Below are positions 36,736-45,325 of a DNA stretch of 64,000 bases, one piece after another. A program made the position numbers and the translations under genes. Positions within the stretch are counted from its first letter, which is position 1. Each line of letters begins with the position of its first letter. Source of the stretch: Gammaproteobacteria bacterium (GTDB lineage Bacteria; Pseudomonadota; Gammaproteobacteria; GRL18); assembly GCA_016744995.1 (NCBI GenBank), contig JADGDG010000010.1, forward strand, positions 62,001 through 126,000, read 5' to 3'. Under the pieces are notes generated by a model that saw only the letters and a list, made by a program, of their open reading frames with translations, ran no database searches and was not told the origin of the DNA.

Positions 36736-39729
36736 ATGCACCCTGTCTATTTCAGCTTTATCTTTACCATCCTCATTGCTGTCTCTGGATGTCAAAGCAA
36801 TACAGTCAGCCTTAAAGAAGCACAGGAAATCACTGCTGAATTTAGCGGCACTGGCTTCACTCCCCCTCCGAGAACAATAAATGATTTACTGATTAAGCTT
36901 GCCACACCGCAAATTAATCCAGAAGAAAACCTGGCCTTAAGCTGCAATGGCAAGGAAAAAGATGGTCATTGGATACGTACATTTAAAGAATATTTAACAC
37001 GCTACAATCCAGCTGAACGAATTGATACTGAGTCTGATCCGATTGGCCTCTTTCGTATTGATTATGGATGGCAGCTTTATCGCGGCATCAGCGTTTTGGA
37101 AATTCGACGCGGTAATCTGGAAAATGCTGAACGAGCACAAACTAAATATTTAAGCTTAATACCCGAAACTAGTAAAGGTGCAAGAATTCCCGGCTATGCA
37201 CATCTTGCCATCATACAAATCAGTCGCGGTGATTTATCCAAAGCAGCCGCATCAATTTCTGAAGCCAAATACTGGGAAAATAAACTAAAAAGAAGAAAAG
37301 CACACTACATTAAAATCCATACAGCCTGGCTAGCCAATGCTGAAGGAACACTGGCTAAAGCCAGAGGTCGGTTAAAAACTGCCGAGAATCTCTTTCGAAA
37401 ATCCATTGATAACTTCACTCAGTTTGATAAGCAGTTAGCAATGGCAGCAGTTGTCCGCAGTAAATTAGCTGAAGTCATAGCGGCCCAGGGACGTCTTCTT
37501 GAGGCTGAAAATGAAGCACGCATGGCATTAGCCCATATGATTGAATATAACCGCATCGGCCGTATTAACAGTGCACCTACTATTTTTGGTTTTGCAAAAA
37601 TTCTTATCGATCAAGGCCGAATTAAAGAAGCACAAAAACTTGCTGCCTCTGCTGTCTGGATCTACCAGGAAAAATGCAGTCCTGCAAATTCCATTAAGTT
37701 TGCCGACGCCAGGAGAATACTTGCAGAAACATATGCTTTACATGGTGACTATGACAAAACCCTGTCTATTTACAATGCTATTAAGACTTCATTAGGAGCT
37801 CAATCAGCTGAGTACAAGTATCGATTTGATCATGACCTGACATTATCATATACATTAATGGATCAGGGAATGCAGCAACAGGCTATCTCCCGACTAAGCA
37901 GGACGGTAAATCAACTTAATCAATCCCATGGCCGTAATCATCCCTTAAATGCAGAAGCAAAAGGTTTTCTCGCTCTTGCACAATGGAAGGCAGGCGACAA
38001 AATTCAGGCAAAAAAACATTTTTTTGAAGCCATTAGCATTTTACAGGATCCCATGCAGCGCACTGGTGTCAGACCTCACAATCTTCGTTTAATCATTGAA
38101 ACTTATCTGGATATCATGTCAGATAAGGCGCAAAATGATTGGGATAAGGCCAATGAACTCTTTCTTCTTTCTGCTGTATTACGAGGTTCAACAGTCCAGG
38201 AGTCTATCTCTGCTATGGGGGCACGAGCTGCAGTCAGAACACCTGAATTAGCCTCTTTGCTTCGCCAGGAACAAAATACCCGGGCGACTATTTCAGCACT
38301 TGAATCGACTTTGAGCAATGCAATCGCTAATAAAGTAAGCACCACTAAACTTAAAAAGGATATTGAACATTTACGTAAGGCTCAGGCTGCATTGTTAAAT
38401 GAAATTACTAATAATTTTCCAGATTATGCAGAATTATTACATCCATCACCCCTGAGTTTAAAAAATGTCCAGGCATTATTAAACCCTGATGAAGCATTTA
38501 TTGCGACCTATACCAGTAAAAATAAAACTTATATATGGACAATTAGCAACGATAAAGCCGTGCATTTTTCTATATCATCTCTTGGCTCTGCCGCGTTACA
38601 GCAGAAAGTTGATACACTACGTTACGCTTTTTCACCTACAGGAAACAGTTTAGCCAGTATTCCCACCTTTGATGTCAATGAGTCTTATGATCTGTTTTTT
38701 GAAATTTTTAAACCTTCACAACATATCTGGAAAAGCAAATCTACACTATTTATTGTGGCACATGGCCCATTAGGGCATCTTCCTGTTGCAGTCTTATCTA
38801 CTAAAAAAATCATACTAGCTGCAGAATCTGCACCTTTATTTTCACGTTATCAAGAGGTTCCTTTTCTGGCAAAAACACATGCCATTGCAAATTTACCCTC
38901 TGCCAACGCTCTAAAAACCTTACGTTCAATTAAAACCTCTTTAACACCCAGAGAGCCCTTAGTTGCCTTCGGCGATCCCTTATTTAATAAAGAGCAGGCA
39001 GTCGCTGCCACCAAAAAATCAGATACAATTGAAGTCGCTACTCGTGGTGTTGTAGCATTTCGTGCAACACCTCAGTTGACTGAGGCTGCCACTACAAATA
39101 TCAGTATTTTACCTCGACTACCGGAAACTGCAGAAGAATTAAAAGAAATTGCCAGTGCATTAGGTGTAAACACTGCAGGCAATCTCTATCTGGGTATGCA
39201 GGCCAATGAATCTTTAGTTAAATCAATCGACTTAACACAATTTCGTATTGTTGTTTTTGCAACTCATGGCTTAATTCCCGGCGACCTGGATGGATTAACA
39301 CAACCGGCATTAGCTTTAAGCTCACCCGATGTAAGCACAACGAAGGGAGATGGTCTGCTGACCATGGATGAAATTATGAACCTGAACCTGAATGCTGACT
39401 GGGTTATTCTTTCGGCATGTAATACTGGCAGCAGTGATAGTGCAGGTGCTGAAGCAGTTTCTGGATTGGGGCGAGCATTCTTTTATGCAGGAGCTCGTTC
39501 ACTGCTGGTCAGTAACTGGCCAGTCGAGTCTAATTCGGCTCGAAAATTAACAACCGGTTTATTTAATTCTGATCACTCATCAAAAAGCCGTGCTGAAGCC
39601 TTGCAACAAAGTATGATAAAAGTTATTGAGCAAGGTGTTTATAAAAACCCTATAAGCGGAAAGGTAATATACAGTTATGCTCATCCAATTTTCTGGGCAC
39701 CTTTCACTTTAATCGGGGATACTATTTGA
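36736..39729 (+). CDS. TPR-CHAT domain lipoprotein, putative caspase-like protease
   Basis: This 997-residue protein starts at an ATG with AAGGA seven bases upstream and has a lipobox (AVSGC, Cys at about residue 19), so it should be a membrane-attached lipoprotein. Residues of about 100-500 are helical TPR-type repeats, followed by a short coiled coil. A C-terminal CHAT domain runs from about 680 to 995. The catalytic dyad of CHAT peptidases is present: His844 in FATHGLIPG and Cys895 in ILSACNTGSS, plus the GLGRAFFYAGARSLLVSNW block. CHAT proteins include separase-like and effector proteases, so a proteolytic role is plausible. The substrate is unknown. Confidence 0.85.
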   Translation: MHPVYFSFIFTILIAVSGCQSNTVSLKEAQEITAEFSGTGFTPPPRTINDLLIKLATPQINPEENLALSCNGKEKDGHWIRTFKEYLTRYNPAERIDTESDPIGLFRIDYGWQLYRGISVLEIRRGNLENAERAQTKYLSLIPETSKGARIPGYAHLAIIQISRGDLSKAAASISEAKYWENKLKRRKAHYIKIHTAWLANAEGTLAKARGRLKTAENLFRKSIDNFTQFDKQLAMAAVVRSKLAEVIAAQGRLLEAENEARMALAHMIEYNRIGRINSAPTIFGFAKILIDQGRIKEAQKLAASAVWIYQEKCSPANSIKFADARRILAETYALHGDYDKTLSIYNAIKTSLGAQSAEYKYRFDHDLTLSYTLMDQGMQQQAISRLSRTVNQLNQSHGRNHPLNAEAKGFLALAQWKAGDKIQAKKHFFEAISILQDPMQRTGVRPHNLRLIIETYLDIMSDKAQNDWDKANELFLLSAVLRGSTVQESISAMGARAAVRTPELASLLRQEQNTRATISALESTLSNAIANKVSTTKLKKDIEHLRKAQAALLNEITNNFPDYAELLHPSPLSLKNVQALLNPDEAFIATYTSKNKTYIWTISNDKAVHFSISSLGSAALQQKVDTLRYAFSPTGNSLASIPTFDVNESYDLFFEIFKPSQHIWKSKSTLFIVAHGPLGHLPVAVLSTKKIILAAESAPLFSRYQEVPFLAKTHAIANLPSANALKTLRSIKTSLTPREPLVAFGDPLFNKEQAVAATKKSDTIEVATRGVVAFRATPQLTEAATTNISILPRLPETAEELKEIASALGVNTAGNLYLGMQANESLVKSIDLTQFRIVVFATHGLIPGDLDGLTQPALALSSPDVSTTKGDGLLTMDEIMNLNLNADWVILSACNTGSSDSAGAEAVSGLGRAFFYAGARSLLVSNWPVESNSARKLTTGLFNSDHSSKSRAEALQQSMIKVIEQGVYKNPISGKVIYSYAHPIFWAPFTLIGDTI

Positions 39730-39754
39730 TTAATATATGATTTGGATAAACGTT

Positions 39755-39814
39755 TTTTTATTTGACTGAAGGCTATTTTATTTGGCTGAAGGTCATTTTA
39801 TTTGGCTGAAGGCT
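39755..39814 (+). repeat. 20-bp tandem repeat, three copies
   Basis: Three copies of a 20-bp unit (consensus ATTTTATTTGGCTGAAGGCT) lie in the 133-bp gap between the CHAT gene and copD. Units 2 and 3 differ at two positions near the end. Confidence 0.9.
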
Positions 39815-39862
39815 CTTATCCCGATATAATACTCAACTATATATCAATCATTGAGGCTTTTT

Positions 39863-40351
39863 ATGAGTTATTCTTTTGCATTTACCCTGCACTTATTGGG
39901 TGCGGTTATCTGGGTCGGCGGGATGTTTTTTGCACATATGGTACTTCGGCCTTCTGCGGTTGAAGAACTTGAACCACCTCAGCGCTTGCCATTGTGGGCC
40001 GCTGTATTCGGGCGTTTTTTCTTTTGGGTATGGGTCGCTATCGGTACAATTCTTATCTCAGGCTACTGGATGATTTTTGATGTTTTTGGTGGTTTACTCG
40101 GCTTAAAAGCACTTTATATACAGATTATGCATGTCATTGGACTAATTATGTCAGGTATTTTTGTTTATATCTTTTTTGTCCCTTACCAAAAATTGAAAAT
40201 TGCCGTAGCCAACAAAGAGTTTCCGACAGGCGGTGCTTTGATGAATAAAATTCGCCTATTGGTGACCACCAATCTTGTGCTGGGCCTGATAACCATTGTT
40301 GTTGCCAGTGGTGGAAAATATATTAATTTTAATTTTAATTTTAATTTTTAA
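39863..40351 (+). CDS. CopD family membrane protein
   Basis: A 162-residue inner-membrane protein with four hydrophobic segments, typical of the short CopD family (HLLGAVIWVGGMFFAHMVLRP, then GRFFFWVWVAIGTILISGYW). His and Met residues in the first segments could bind copper. The ATG at 39863 follows TGAGG. The last eight residues are NFNFNFNF, encoded by four AATTTT hexamers, and the stop codon is inside the following heptamer repeat. The natural end of the domain is probably about VVASGGKYI, with the tail added by repeat expansion. Confidence 0.85.
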   Translation: MSYSFAFTLHLLGAVIWVGGMFFAHMVLRPSAVEELEPPQRLPLWAAVFGRFFFWVWVAIGTILISGYWMIFDVFGGLLGLKALYIQIMHVIGLIMSGIFVYIFFVPYQKLKIAVANKEFPTGGALMNKIRLLVTTNLVLGLITIVVASGGKYINFNFNFNF

Positions 40352-40396
40352 TTTTTAATTTTTAAGGCTTAAGGCTTAAGGCTTAAGGCTTAAGGC
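40325..40396 (+). repeat. Compound short tandem repeat across the copD stop codon
   Basis: Four in-frame AATTTT hexamers (40325-40348) pass into three AATTTTT heptamers (40343-40363, the last hexamer shared), then into 4.7 copies of AAGGCTT (40364-40396). The copD stop is TAA at 40349-40351 within the array. Confidence 0.95.
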
Positions 40397-40446
40397 AGTG
40401 TAACATTGTCTTTGGTCTTTCCTTAAACCTTGAACTTGATCTTCTG

Positions 40447-41247
40447 CTATTTTTTCCGACTATCTTTAACCATCTCATAAGCTGCTTTAATTTGTTGTGT
40501 TTTTTCTGTGGCCATCTGAATCATTTCTTCAGGCAAGCCCTTAGAAACCAGTTTATCAGGATGGTGCTGATTCATTAAACGCCGGTAGGCTTTTTTTACT
40601 TCGGCATCCGAAGATGATGCCGGAACACCTAACATCTCATAAGCTTCTTTAAGTAAAGCAGAATGACTTTTTTGTTCATTACCTTGTCCGTAATAATAAT
40701 TATTACCTCCCAGACCAAGATTAGAGCGAACAAGCGAAACGAGTTGGTCAACATGGCGAGTGCTAAAACCTAATTGCTGAGCAATTTTATTAATAATCAA
40801 CTGTTCTGCGGGATCAATTTTTCCATCTGCCAGAGCAGCATGAAGTTGAATCTCAAGGAACATCTGCAACAACGTTGTTCGCCTGTGAGCAACTTGTATA
40901 AATTGAAATAAAACACCCTCTAAGTCAAAATCTGACTGCTTGCCTTTATTGAACAAATCAATTGCCGCTTTCTTTTGCTCCTCATCCAGCTTCATATGAT
41001 CCATAATCTGCTTTGCCATGGCAATTTCATCTTTGCTCACCACACCATCGGCTTTTCCAATATGCCCCATGATTGAAAATGTTGCAGAGAAAAAAGCAGC
41101 CTGGGTTAATTCATTATTTCCCCCCAGGCTTTCCTGCATAGGCTTATCCACTAGTTTATGACCAATAACACCACCAATTAATAAACCCAGAGGCCCACCC
41201 ATAGAAAAACCTACCGCACCACCTAAAAATTTACCCCACCAACTCAT
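40447..41247 (-). CDS. djlA: Co-chaperone DjlA
   Basis: DjlA is a membrane-anchored DnaJ-like partner of DnaK. From the ATG at 41247 the protein has 266 residues. A Gly-rich N-terminal membrane segment (LGGAVGFSMGGPLGLLIGG) is followed by a TerB-like helical domain (about 45-150). A C-terminal J domain (about 198-266) carries the HPD motif in MNQHHPDKL. This is the full DjlA layout at normal length (E. coli 271). It diverges from the HIT-family gene. Confidence 0.94.
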   Translation of the reverse strand: MSWWGKFLGGAVGFSMGGPLGLLIGGVIGHKLVDKPMQESLGGNNELTQAAFFSATFSIMGHIGKADGVVSKDEIAMAKQIMDHMKLDEEQKKAAIDLFNKGKQSDFDLEGVLFQFIQVAHRRTTLLQMFLEIQLHAALADGKIDPAEQLIINKIAQQLGFSTRHVDQLVSLVRSNLGLGGNNYYYGQGNEQKSHSALLKEAYEMLGVPASSSDAEVKKAYRRLMNQHHPDKLVSKGLPEEMIQMATEKTQQIKAAYEMVKDSRKK

Positions 41248-41388
41248 CTCATTTCCCCCATAAAACACTCAATATATCTTTTGTAACGGATCATAATGTT
41301 GCTAAATCATACCAAAAAGACGCGACTTATTAAATTCTATGTTAATTTATTCACAGAAATATACAAAAATAAACAGGAACAATCACAA

Positions 41389-41739
41389 ATGCCTAATACA
41401 AACTGCCTTTTTTGCCAAATTGCTGAAAAAAAAATACCGGCAAAAATAGCCTATGAAGATGAACAGGTCATCGCCTTTCATGATATCGCACCACAAGCAC
41501 CTATACATATTCTCATCATCCCAAAACAACACATTGCAACAGTCAATGACTTCAATGAGCAAGAAATCGGACTTCTCGGGCATATGATCCTGACAGCAAA
41601 AAATCTGGCTAATGAATTAAAAATTGCAGAGGACGGTTACCGACTGAATATCAATTGTAATCAACTGGGTGGACAAACCGTATTTCATACTCACTTACAT
41701 CTTCTTGCAGGAAGACAATTTCACTGGCCTCCTGGATAA
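41389..41739 (+). CDS. hinT: HIT family protein (HinT type)
   Basis: A 116-residue histidine-triad nucleotide hydrolase that would cleave AMP-lysine or similar purine phosphoramidates. The triad is in FHTHLHLLAGR near the C-terminus, and the N-terminal CLFCQIAEKKIPAK is typical. The ATG at 41389 follows AGGAA; a longer frame to 41296 adds an unconserved leader and is rejected. Two cysteines of the N-terminal CXXC may bind zinc, as in many HIT proteins. Confidence 0.94.
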   Translation: MPNTNCLFCQIAEKKIPAKIAYEDEQVIAFHDIAPQAPIHILIIPKQHIATVNDFNEQEIGLLGHMILTAKNLANELKIAEDGYRLNINCNQLGGQTVFHTHLHLLAGRQFHWPPG

Positions 41740-41765
41740 ACATTCGATTGGTAAAAAACTAGTAG

Positions 41766-42173
41766 CTATTTTCCGATATGAACAATAAGAGTACGCTGTC
41801 CGCGCTGCTTCCGATGTTCCCACAGGTAAAGTCCCTGCCATGTGCCTAAAGCCATTTTACCTTGCACAACAGGAATGGCAATAGATGTTGCTGTAATGGC
41901 TGATTTTATATGCGCAGGCATATCATCTGCCCCCTCAAATGTGTGAGTATAAAGTGGATCGTTTTCACTAACTAAACGGTTCAACCAATTTTCTAAATCA
42001 TGCCGGGCAGAGGGATCGGCATTTTCCTGAATGATCAGACTTGCTGAAGTATGCTGAACAAATACAGTGCACAAACCTTCATTTATATTTTTACCATTGA
42101 TAAGCTGATCGATCTGATCTGTAATGTTGTGTAAACCCTGTCCTGAGACCCCTATTTTTATCGATTCAATCAC
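41766..42173 (-). CDS. yjbQ: YjbQ/UPF0047 family protein
   Basis: A 135-residue cytoplasmic protein with the family's motif set: FVQHTSASLIIQENADP, then YTHTFEGADDMPAHIKSA, and GTWQGLYLWEHR near the end. Some members have thiamine-phosphate synthase activity in vitro (secondary thiamine-phosphate synthase), and a metal ion is bound through the conserved histidines. It converges on the HIT gene with a 26-bp gap. Confidence 0.93.
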   Translation of the reverse strand: MIESIKIGVSGQGLHNITDQIDQLINGKNINEGLCTVFVQHTSASLIIQENADPSARHDLENWLNRLVSENDPLYTHTFEGADDMPAHIKSAITATSIAIPVVQGKMALGTWQGLYLWEHRKQRGQRTLIVHIGK

Positions 42174-42383
42174 AATTTATACCTTTTTTTCACTTTCTTG
42201 CATAGAACACTGAAATAAGTGTACTTTTTTAGCATTTTACAGTTTTTTTTCATAAAAAAACTATACATATCTTTAATCAGTGATTATGCTTACATAACAG
42301 TCTAATATTTAGTCGTGTTATTTGAGCCTACATTATAAGCCTTATAAAGATCTTTATTTAAATCTAACATACTGGAGTCCATC

Positions 42384-42890
42384 ATGGCCGTAAAAAAGAA
42401 AGCTGCAAGCAAAAAAAAAGTTGCCAATAAAAAGGTTGCTAAGAAGAAAGTTGTAATAAAAAAAGCTGTAAAGAAAGCAGTTGCTAAAAAAACTGCTGTA
42501 AAAAAATCTGTCGCTAAAAAAAGAATGGTTAAAAAGAAAGTCACTGTAAAAAAAGCAACTGTCGCAAGAAAAGCAACAGCAATTCAGAATAAGATGACTA
42601 AATCTCAAATTTTGACTGAGATTTCAGAAAACACTGACATCAGTAAAAAAGATGTTGCCAGTGTTATGGCTGAATTGGACTTATTAATTGAACGCCATAT
42701 CAAAAAACGTGCTTGTGGCGAATTTTTACTCCCAGGGCTGTTAAAAATTGTTACCGTAAAAAAACCTGCAGTTAAAGCAAGAAAAGGCACCAACCCCTTC
42801 ACTGGCGAAGAAATGATGTTTAAAGCTAAAAAAGCAACAACCGTTGTTAAGGTCAGAGCTCTTAAAAAATTAAAAGAGATGGCACTTTAA
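42384..42890 (+). CDS. HU-family DNA-binding protein with histone H1-like Lys/Ala N-terminal tail
   Basis: A 168-residue nucleoid protein. The first 70 or so residues are Lys/Ala/Val repeats of the KKxVAKK type, disordered and highly basic. From about residue 72 an HU/IHF-like domain begins (MTKSQILTEISENTDISKKD), with the DNA-binding arm RKGTNPFTGEEMMFKAK and a closing helix. In canonical HU the arm tip is RNPxTG, and here it is TNPFTG. It should compact DNA or RNA strongly. The ATG follows TGGAG six bases upstream. The tail-before-core order resembles Deinococcus HU rather than mycobacterial HU. Confidence 0.87.
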   Translation: MAVKKKAASKKKVANKKVAKKKVVIKKAVKKAVAKKTAVKKSVAKKRMVKKKVTVKKATVARKATAIQNKMTKSQILTEISENTDISKKDVASVMAELDLLIERHIKKRACGEFLLPGLLKIVTVKKPAVKARKGTNPFTGEEMMFKAKKATTVVKVRALKKLKEMAL

Positions 42891-42936
42891 CCAGCCCTAT
42901 AAAATTGGCCTTATAGTTCATTGACCCACCATTATA

Positions 42937-42968
42937 TTAATGGACTAAGGGTTTTAATGGACTAAGGG
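42937..42968 (+). repeat. 15-bp direct repeat, 17-bp period
   Basis: TTAATGGACTAAGGG occurs at 42937-42951 and 42954-42968, about 45 bp after the stop of the HU-like gene. Confidence 0.85.
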
Positions 42969-43172
42969 CTTATCGATTCACCCTGCCTATTTAAATCGTT
43001 CGTAACTACTCAGCGTATTCATCTTTTTTTCATTTTTCATTGTATTTCATAGTTTCTTTGTCTACTATTTGATTTTAAAGGTAAAGCGTTTGATTCATTC
43101 ACATGGTTAATTTAGTTTTTATTATTCAGACTTTTTTGTTAGATCATGTAGAGACCATTAGGGAGATGTAGT

Positions 43173-43772
43173 ATGCCTTGTAACTATCAAGAACTCGAAA
43201 TAACAACACTTCAGGTTGCAGCAACTTTATGTGAACCTGAATTTTATCCCAGCGGGACAGTGAGCATGGAAGATCCTGCCAGTAAAGTGATGACTGATTT
43301 AACAACTGTCACGGCAGTTACCATCTCACCCTCCTGTTCGCTGGATGAAACCACTGACCGAATGTTAAAAATGAAGGTCAAGCTCTTATTTGTCACTGAT
43401 TCTAAAGATCGAATTATTGGCTTAATCACCTATAGTGATTTACAGGGTGAAAGACCAATACAGTTTCAACAATCTAACGGTGTACCCAGAAGCGAGGTCT
43501 GTGTCCTGGATATTATGACGGGCATTGAAACAATTGATGTCATGGATTTCTCTACAGTTAAAAAAGCCCGTGTCGGAGATGTTGCAATGACTATGCGGAA
43601 AATGAACCGCCAACATGCATTGGTTATGGAACATTCTTCCGATGACAACCATAAAATACGTGGTATTTTTTCCACCAGCTTACTCAGTAAGTTATTAGGG
43701 ATCCAAATTGACAGCACAGAAGTGGCACAAACATTTGCTGAATTTGAGCGTGTTCTTGGTTGTGGTACTTAA
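43173..43772 (+). CDS. Two-CBS-domain protein
   Basis: A 199-residue soluble protein with a CBS pair. The first CBS spans about 37-90 (VMTDLTTVTAVTISPSCSLD, IGLITYSDLQGERP) and the second about 110-180 (VLDIMTGIETIDVMDFS, IRGIFSTSLLSKLLG). No enzyme or channel domain is fused, so it is probably a stand-alone adenine-nucleotide sensor that regulates another protein. GGGAG lies eight bases before the ATG. The regulated partner is unknown. Confidence 0.88.
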   Translation: MPCNYQELEITTLQVAATLCEPEFYPSGTVSMEDPASKVMTDLTTVTAVTISPSCSLDETTDRMLKMKVKLLFVTDSKDRIIGLITYSDLQGERPIQFQQSNGVPRSEVCVLDIMTGIETIDVMDFSTVKKARVGDVAMTMRKMNRQHALVMEHSSDDNHKIRGIFSTSLLSKLLGIQIDSTEVAQTFAEFERVLGCGT

Positions 43773-43783
43773 GCCAGCTAAAC

Positions 43784-44140
43784 CTAAAGGCTGTCTTTTT
43801 CAAGTTGAGCAATGATATCCAGATACTGCTTTTCTTTCTTACCCCAGATATTCATCATAATGGCGAGAAGAATGATCAGTACAAACAGGGCTGAAACAGC
43901 AGTTGCTCCTGTCACTGCCAATAAAGCGATATCGGTGATGTGCGTTAAATCGATACCGCTGTCGTTTTTCCCTTTTATAAGTTCTAAAACAGACTGTGAG
44001 CTCACCATTTCAGGCTTAAACCAATAGATTACTCCCCAGGCCGCTGCTGTGGAAAAACCGACACTCCAGGAAATATAAGCAGAAATCTTTTGAAACATGG
44101 TTCGTTTAAAGATAAATTGTGTTTGTTTCTCAGTCAGCAT
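43784..44140 (-). CDS. Small two-span membrane protein of unknown function
   Basis: A 118-residue protein with two hydrophobic segments (about 22-41 and 70-96) and charged ends. I do not recognise a family. It converges on the CBS gene with an 11-bp gap and diverges from the cbpA-like gene. Composition matches its neighbours, and no overlapping better frame exists, so it is probably real. Confidence 0.65.
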   Translation of the reverse strand: MLTEKQTQFIFKRTMFQKISAYISWSVGFSTAAAWGVIYWFKPEMVSSQSVLELIKGKNDSGIDLTHITDIALLAVTGATAVSALFVLIILLAIMMNIWGKKEKQYLDIIAQLEKDSL

Positions 44141-44254
44141 AAAATACCCTAATTAAACTAACACTCTCAAGAAACCCCTTCTTTTTTGAGCATTTAAACC
44201 CCATATTATAACTCAACAAACTTTAAAAAAAATACCTTAACACTTTATAAACTT

Positions 44255-45169
44255 ATGTCACAAAAAGATTATTATACGACACTTGGTGTCAAACGCGATG
44301 CCAGTGAAGCTGAGATAAAAAAGCAATACCGCAAACTGGCTAGAAAATATCACCCGGATGTCAGTAAAATCGATAATTCGGAAGAAAAATTTAAAGAAGT
44401 CAACGAAGCTTACGATGTCCTTAAAGACAAGGAAAAACGTGCTAATTTTGACCGTTTTGGCTCCGCAGATGCTCACTCCTTTCAGGGTGGTGGGTTTACA
44501 CCACCGCCAGGAGGCAGTGGCTTTGGTGGCTTTGGTCAAGGCAGTTTCAATGACATCTTTGATGGTATGTTTCGCAACTCCCGCGACGGACAATTTGGCG
44601 GCGGGGAAGACACATTTACCCGGCAGCAAAGACGCCCGCAAAAAGGTCAGGATGAAACCGTTATTATTTCAGTTGATCTGGATGACTCATATCACGGAGC
44701 TCAACGTTCCCTGAATGTCCATATACCAGGAACAAGCGGTATAAAAAAGCTCAAGGTTAAAATTCCAAAGGGCATCAAAGAAGGACAAAAAATTCGCTTA
44801 AGCGGTCAGGGCGGCCCCGGACAAATCAAAGGGGATCTTTTTCTGGAGGTAAAATTTAATCGCCATAAACATTTCACCATAGAGGGAAAGAATATTAACC
44901 TTATTTTGCCAATCACCCCCTGGGAAGCTGCACTGGGTACAAAGTTATCTATTCCAACTCTGGGTGGTACTGTCGAAATGAAAATCTCAGCCAATACCAA
45001 AGGTGGCAAGAAGCTTCGATTAAAAGGGCGTGGACTGCCGGGTAAAGAAGCTGGCGATCAATATGTTATTTTGCAGATTTTGACACCCGAGGCTACCACC
45101 GATGACCTTAAAGAGCTCTATGAGAAGATGCAGAAATTAAGTCAATTTAACCCCAGAGAAGGATTTTGA
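44255..45169 (+). CDS. cbpA: CbpA-type DnaJ co-chaperone
   Basis: CbpA is a DnaJ paralogue that stimulates DnaK and binds curved DNA. The 304-residue protein has an N-terminal J domain ([22 protein letters not shown] in YHPDVSK), a Gly/Phe-rich linker (about 72-120) and two C-terminal substrate-binding domains. It lacks the zinc-finger repeats of DnaJ itself. Length matches E. coli CbpA (306). The usual partner cbpM is not adjacent. A degQ-like protease follows by 156 bp. Confidence 0.93.
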   Translation: MSQKDYYTTLGVKRDASEAEIKKQYRKLARKYHPDVSKIDNSEEKFKEVNEAYDVLKDKEKRANFDRFGSADAHSFQGGGFTPPPGGSGFGGFGQGSFNDIFDGMFRNSRDGQFGGGEDTFTRQQRRPQKGQDETVIISVDLDDSYHGAQRSLNVHIPGTSGIKKLKVKIPKGIKEGQKIRLSGQGGPGQIKGDLFLEVKFNRHKHFTIEGKNINLILPITPWEAALGTKLSIPTLGGTVEMKISANTKGGKKLRLKGRGLPGKEAGDQYVILQILTPEATTDDLKELYEKMQKLSQFNPREGF

Positions 45170-45325
45170 ACTAATACATTCCAGAGTAGTCACATAAAGT
45201 AACTCATTTAACTGAATTGGGGAATAGTAACTAGAAATAGTGACAAAATAAGCATTCCCAAATAGCAAGCATTATTTATGCTCCGCATCTGAGCCTGTTA
45301 TTTAGAAAAAGTTACAAGGTATTTT

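Noticed and set aside
42302..42608. Phe-rich minus-strand frames of 80 and 84 residues
   Set aside because: They are mirror frames of the Lys-rich coding strand of the HU-like gene; the plus-strand gene has a ribosome site and a recognisable fold.
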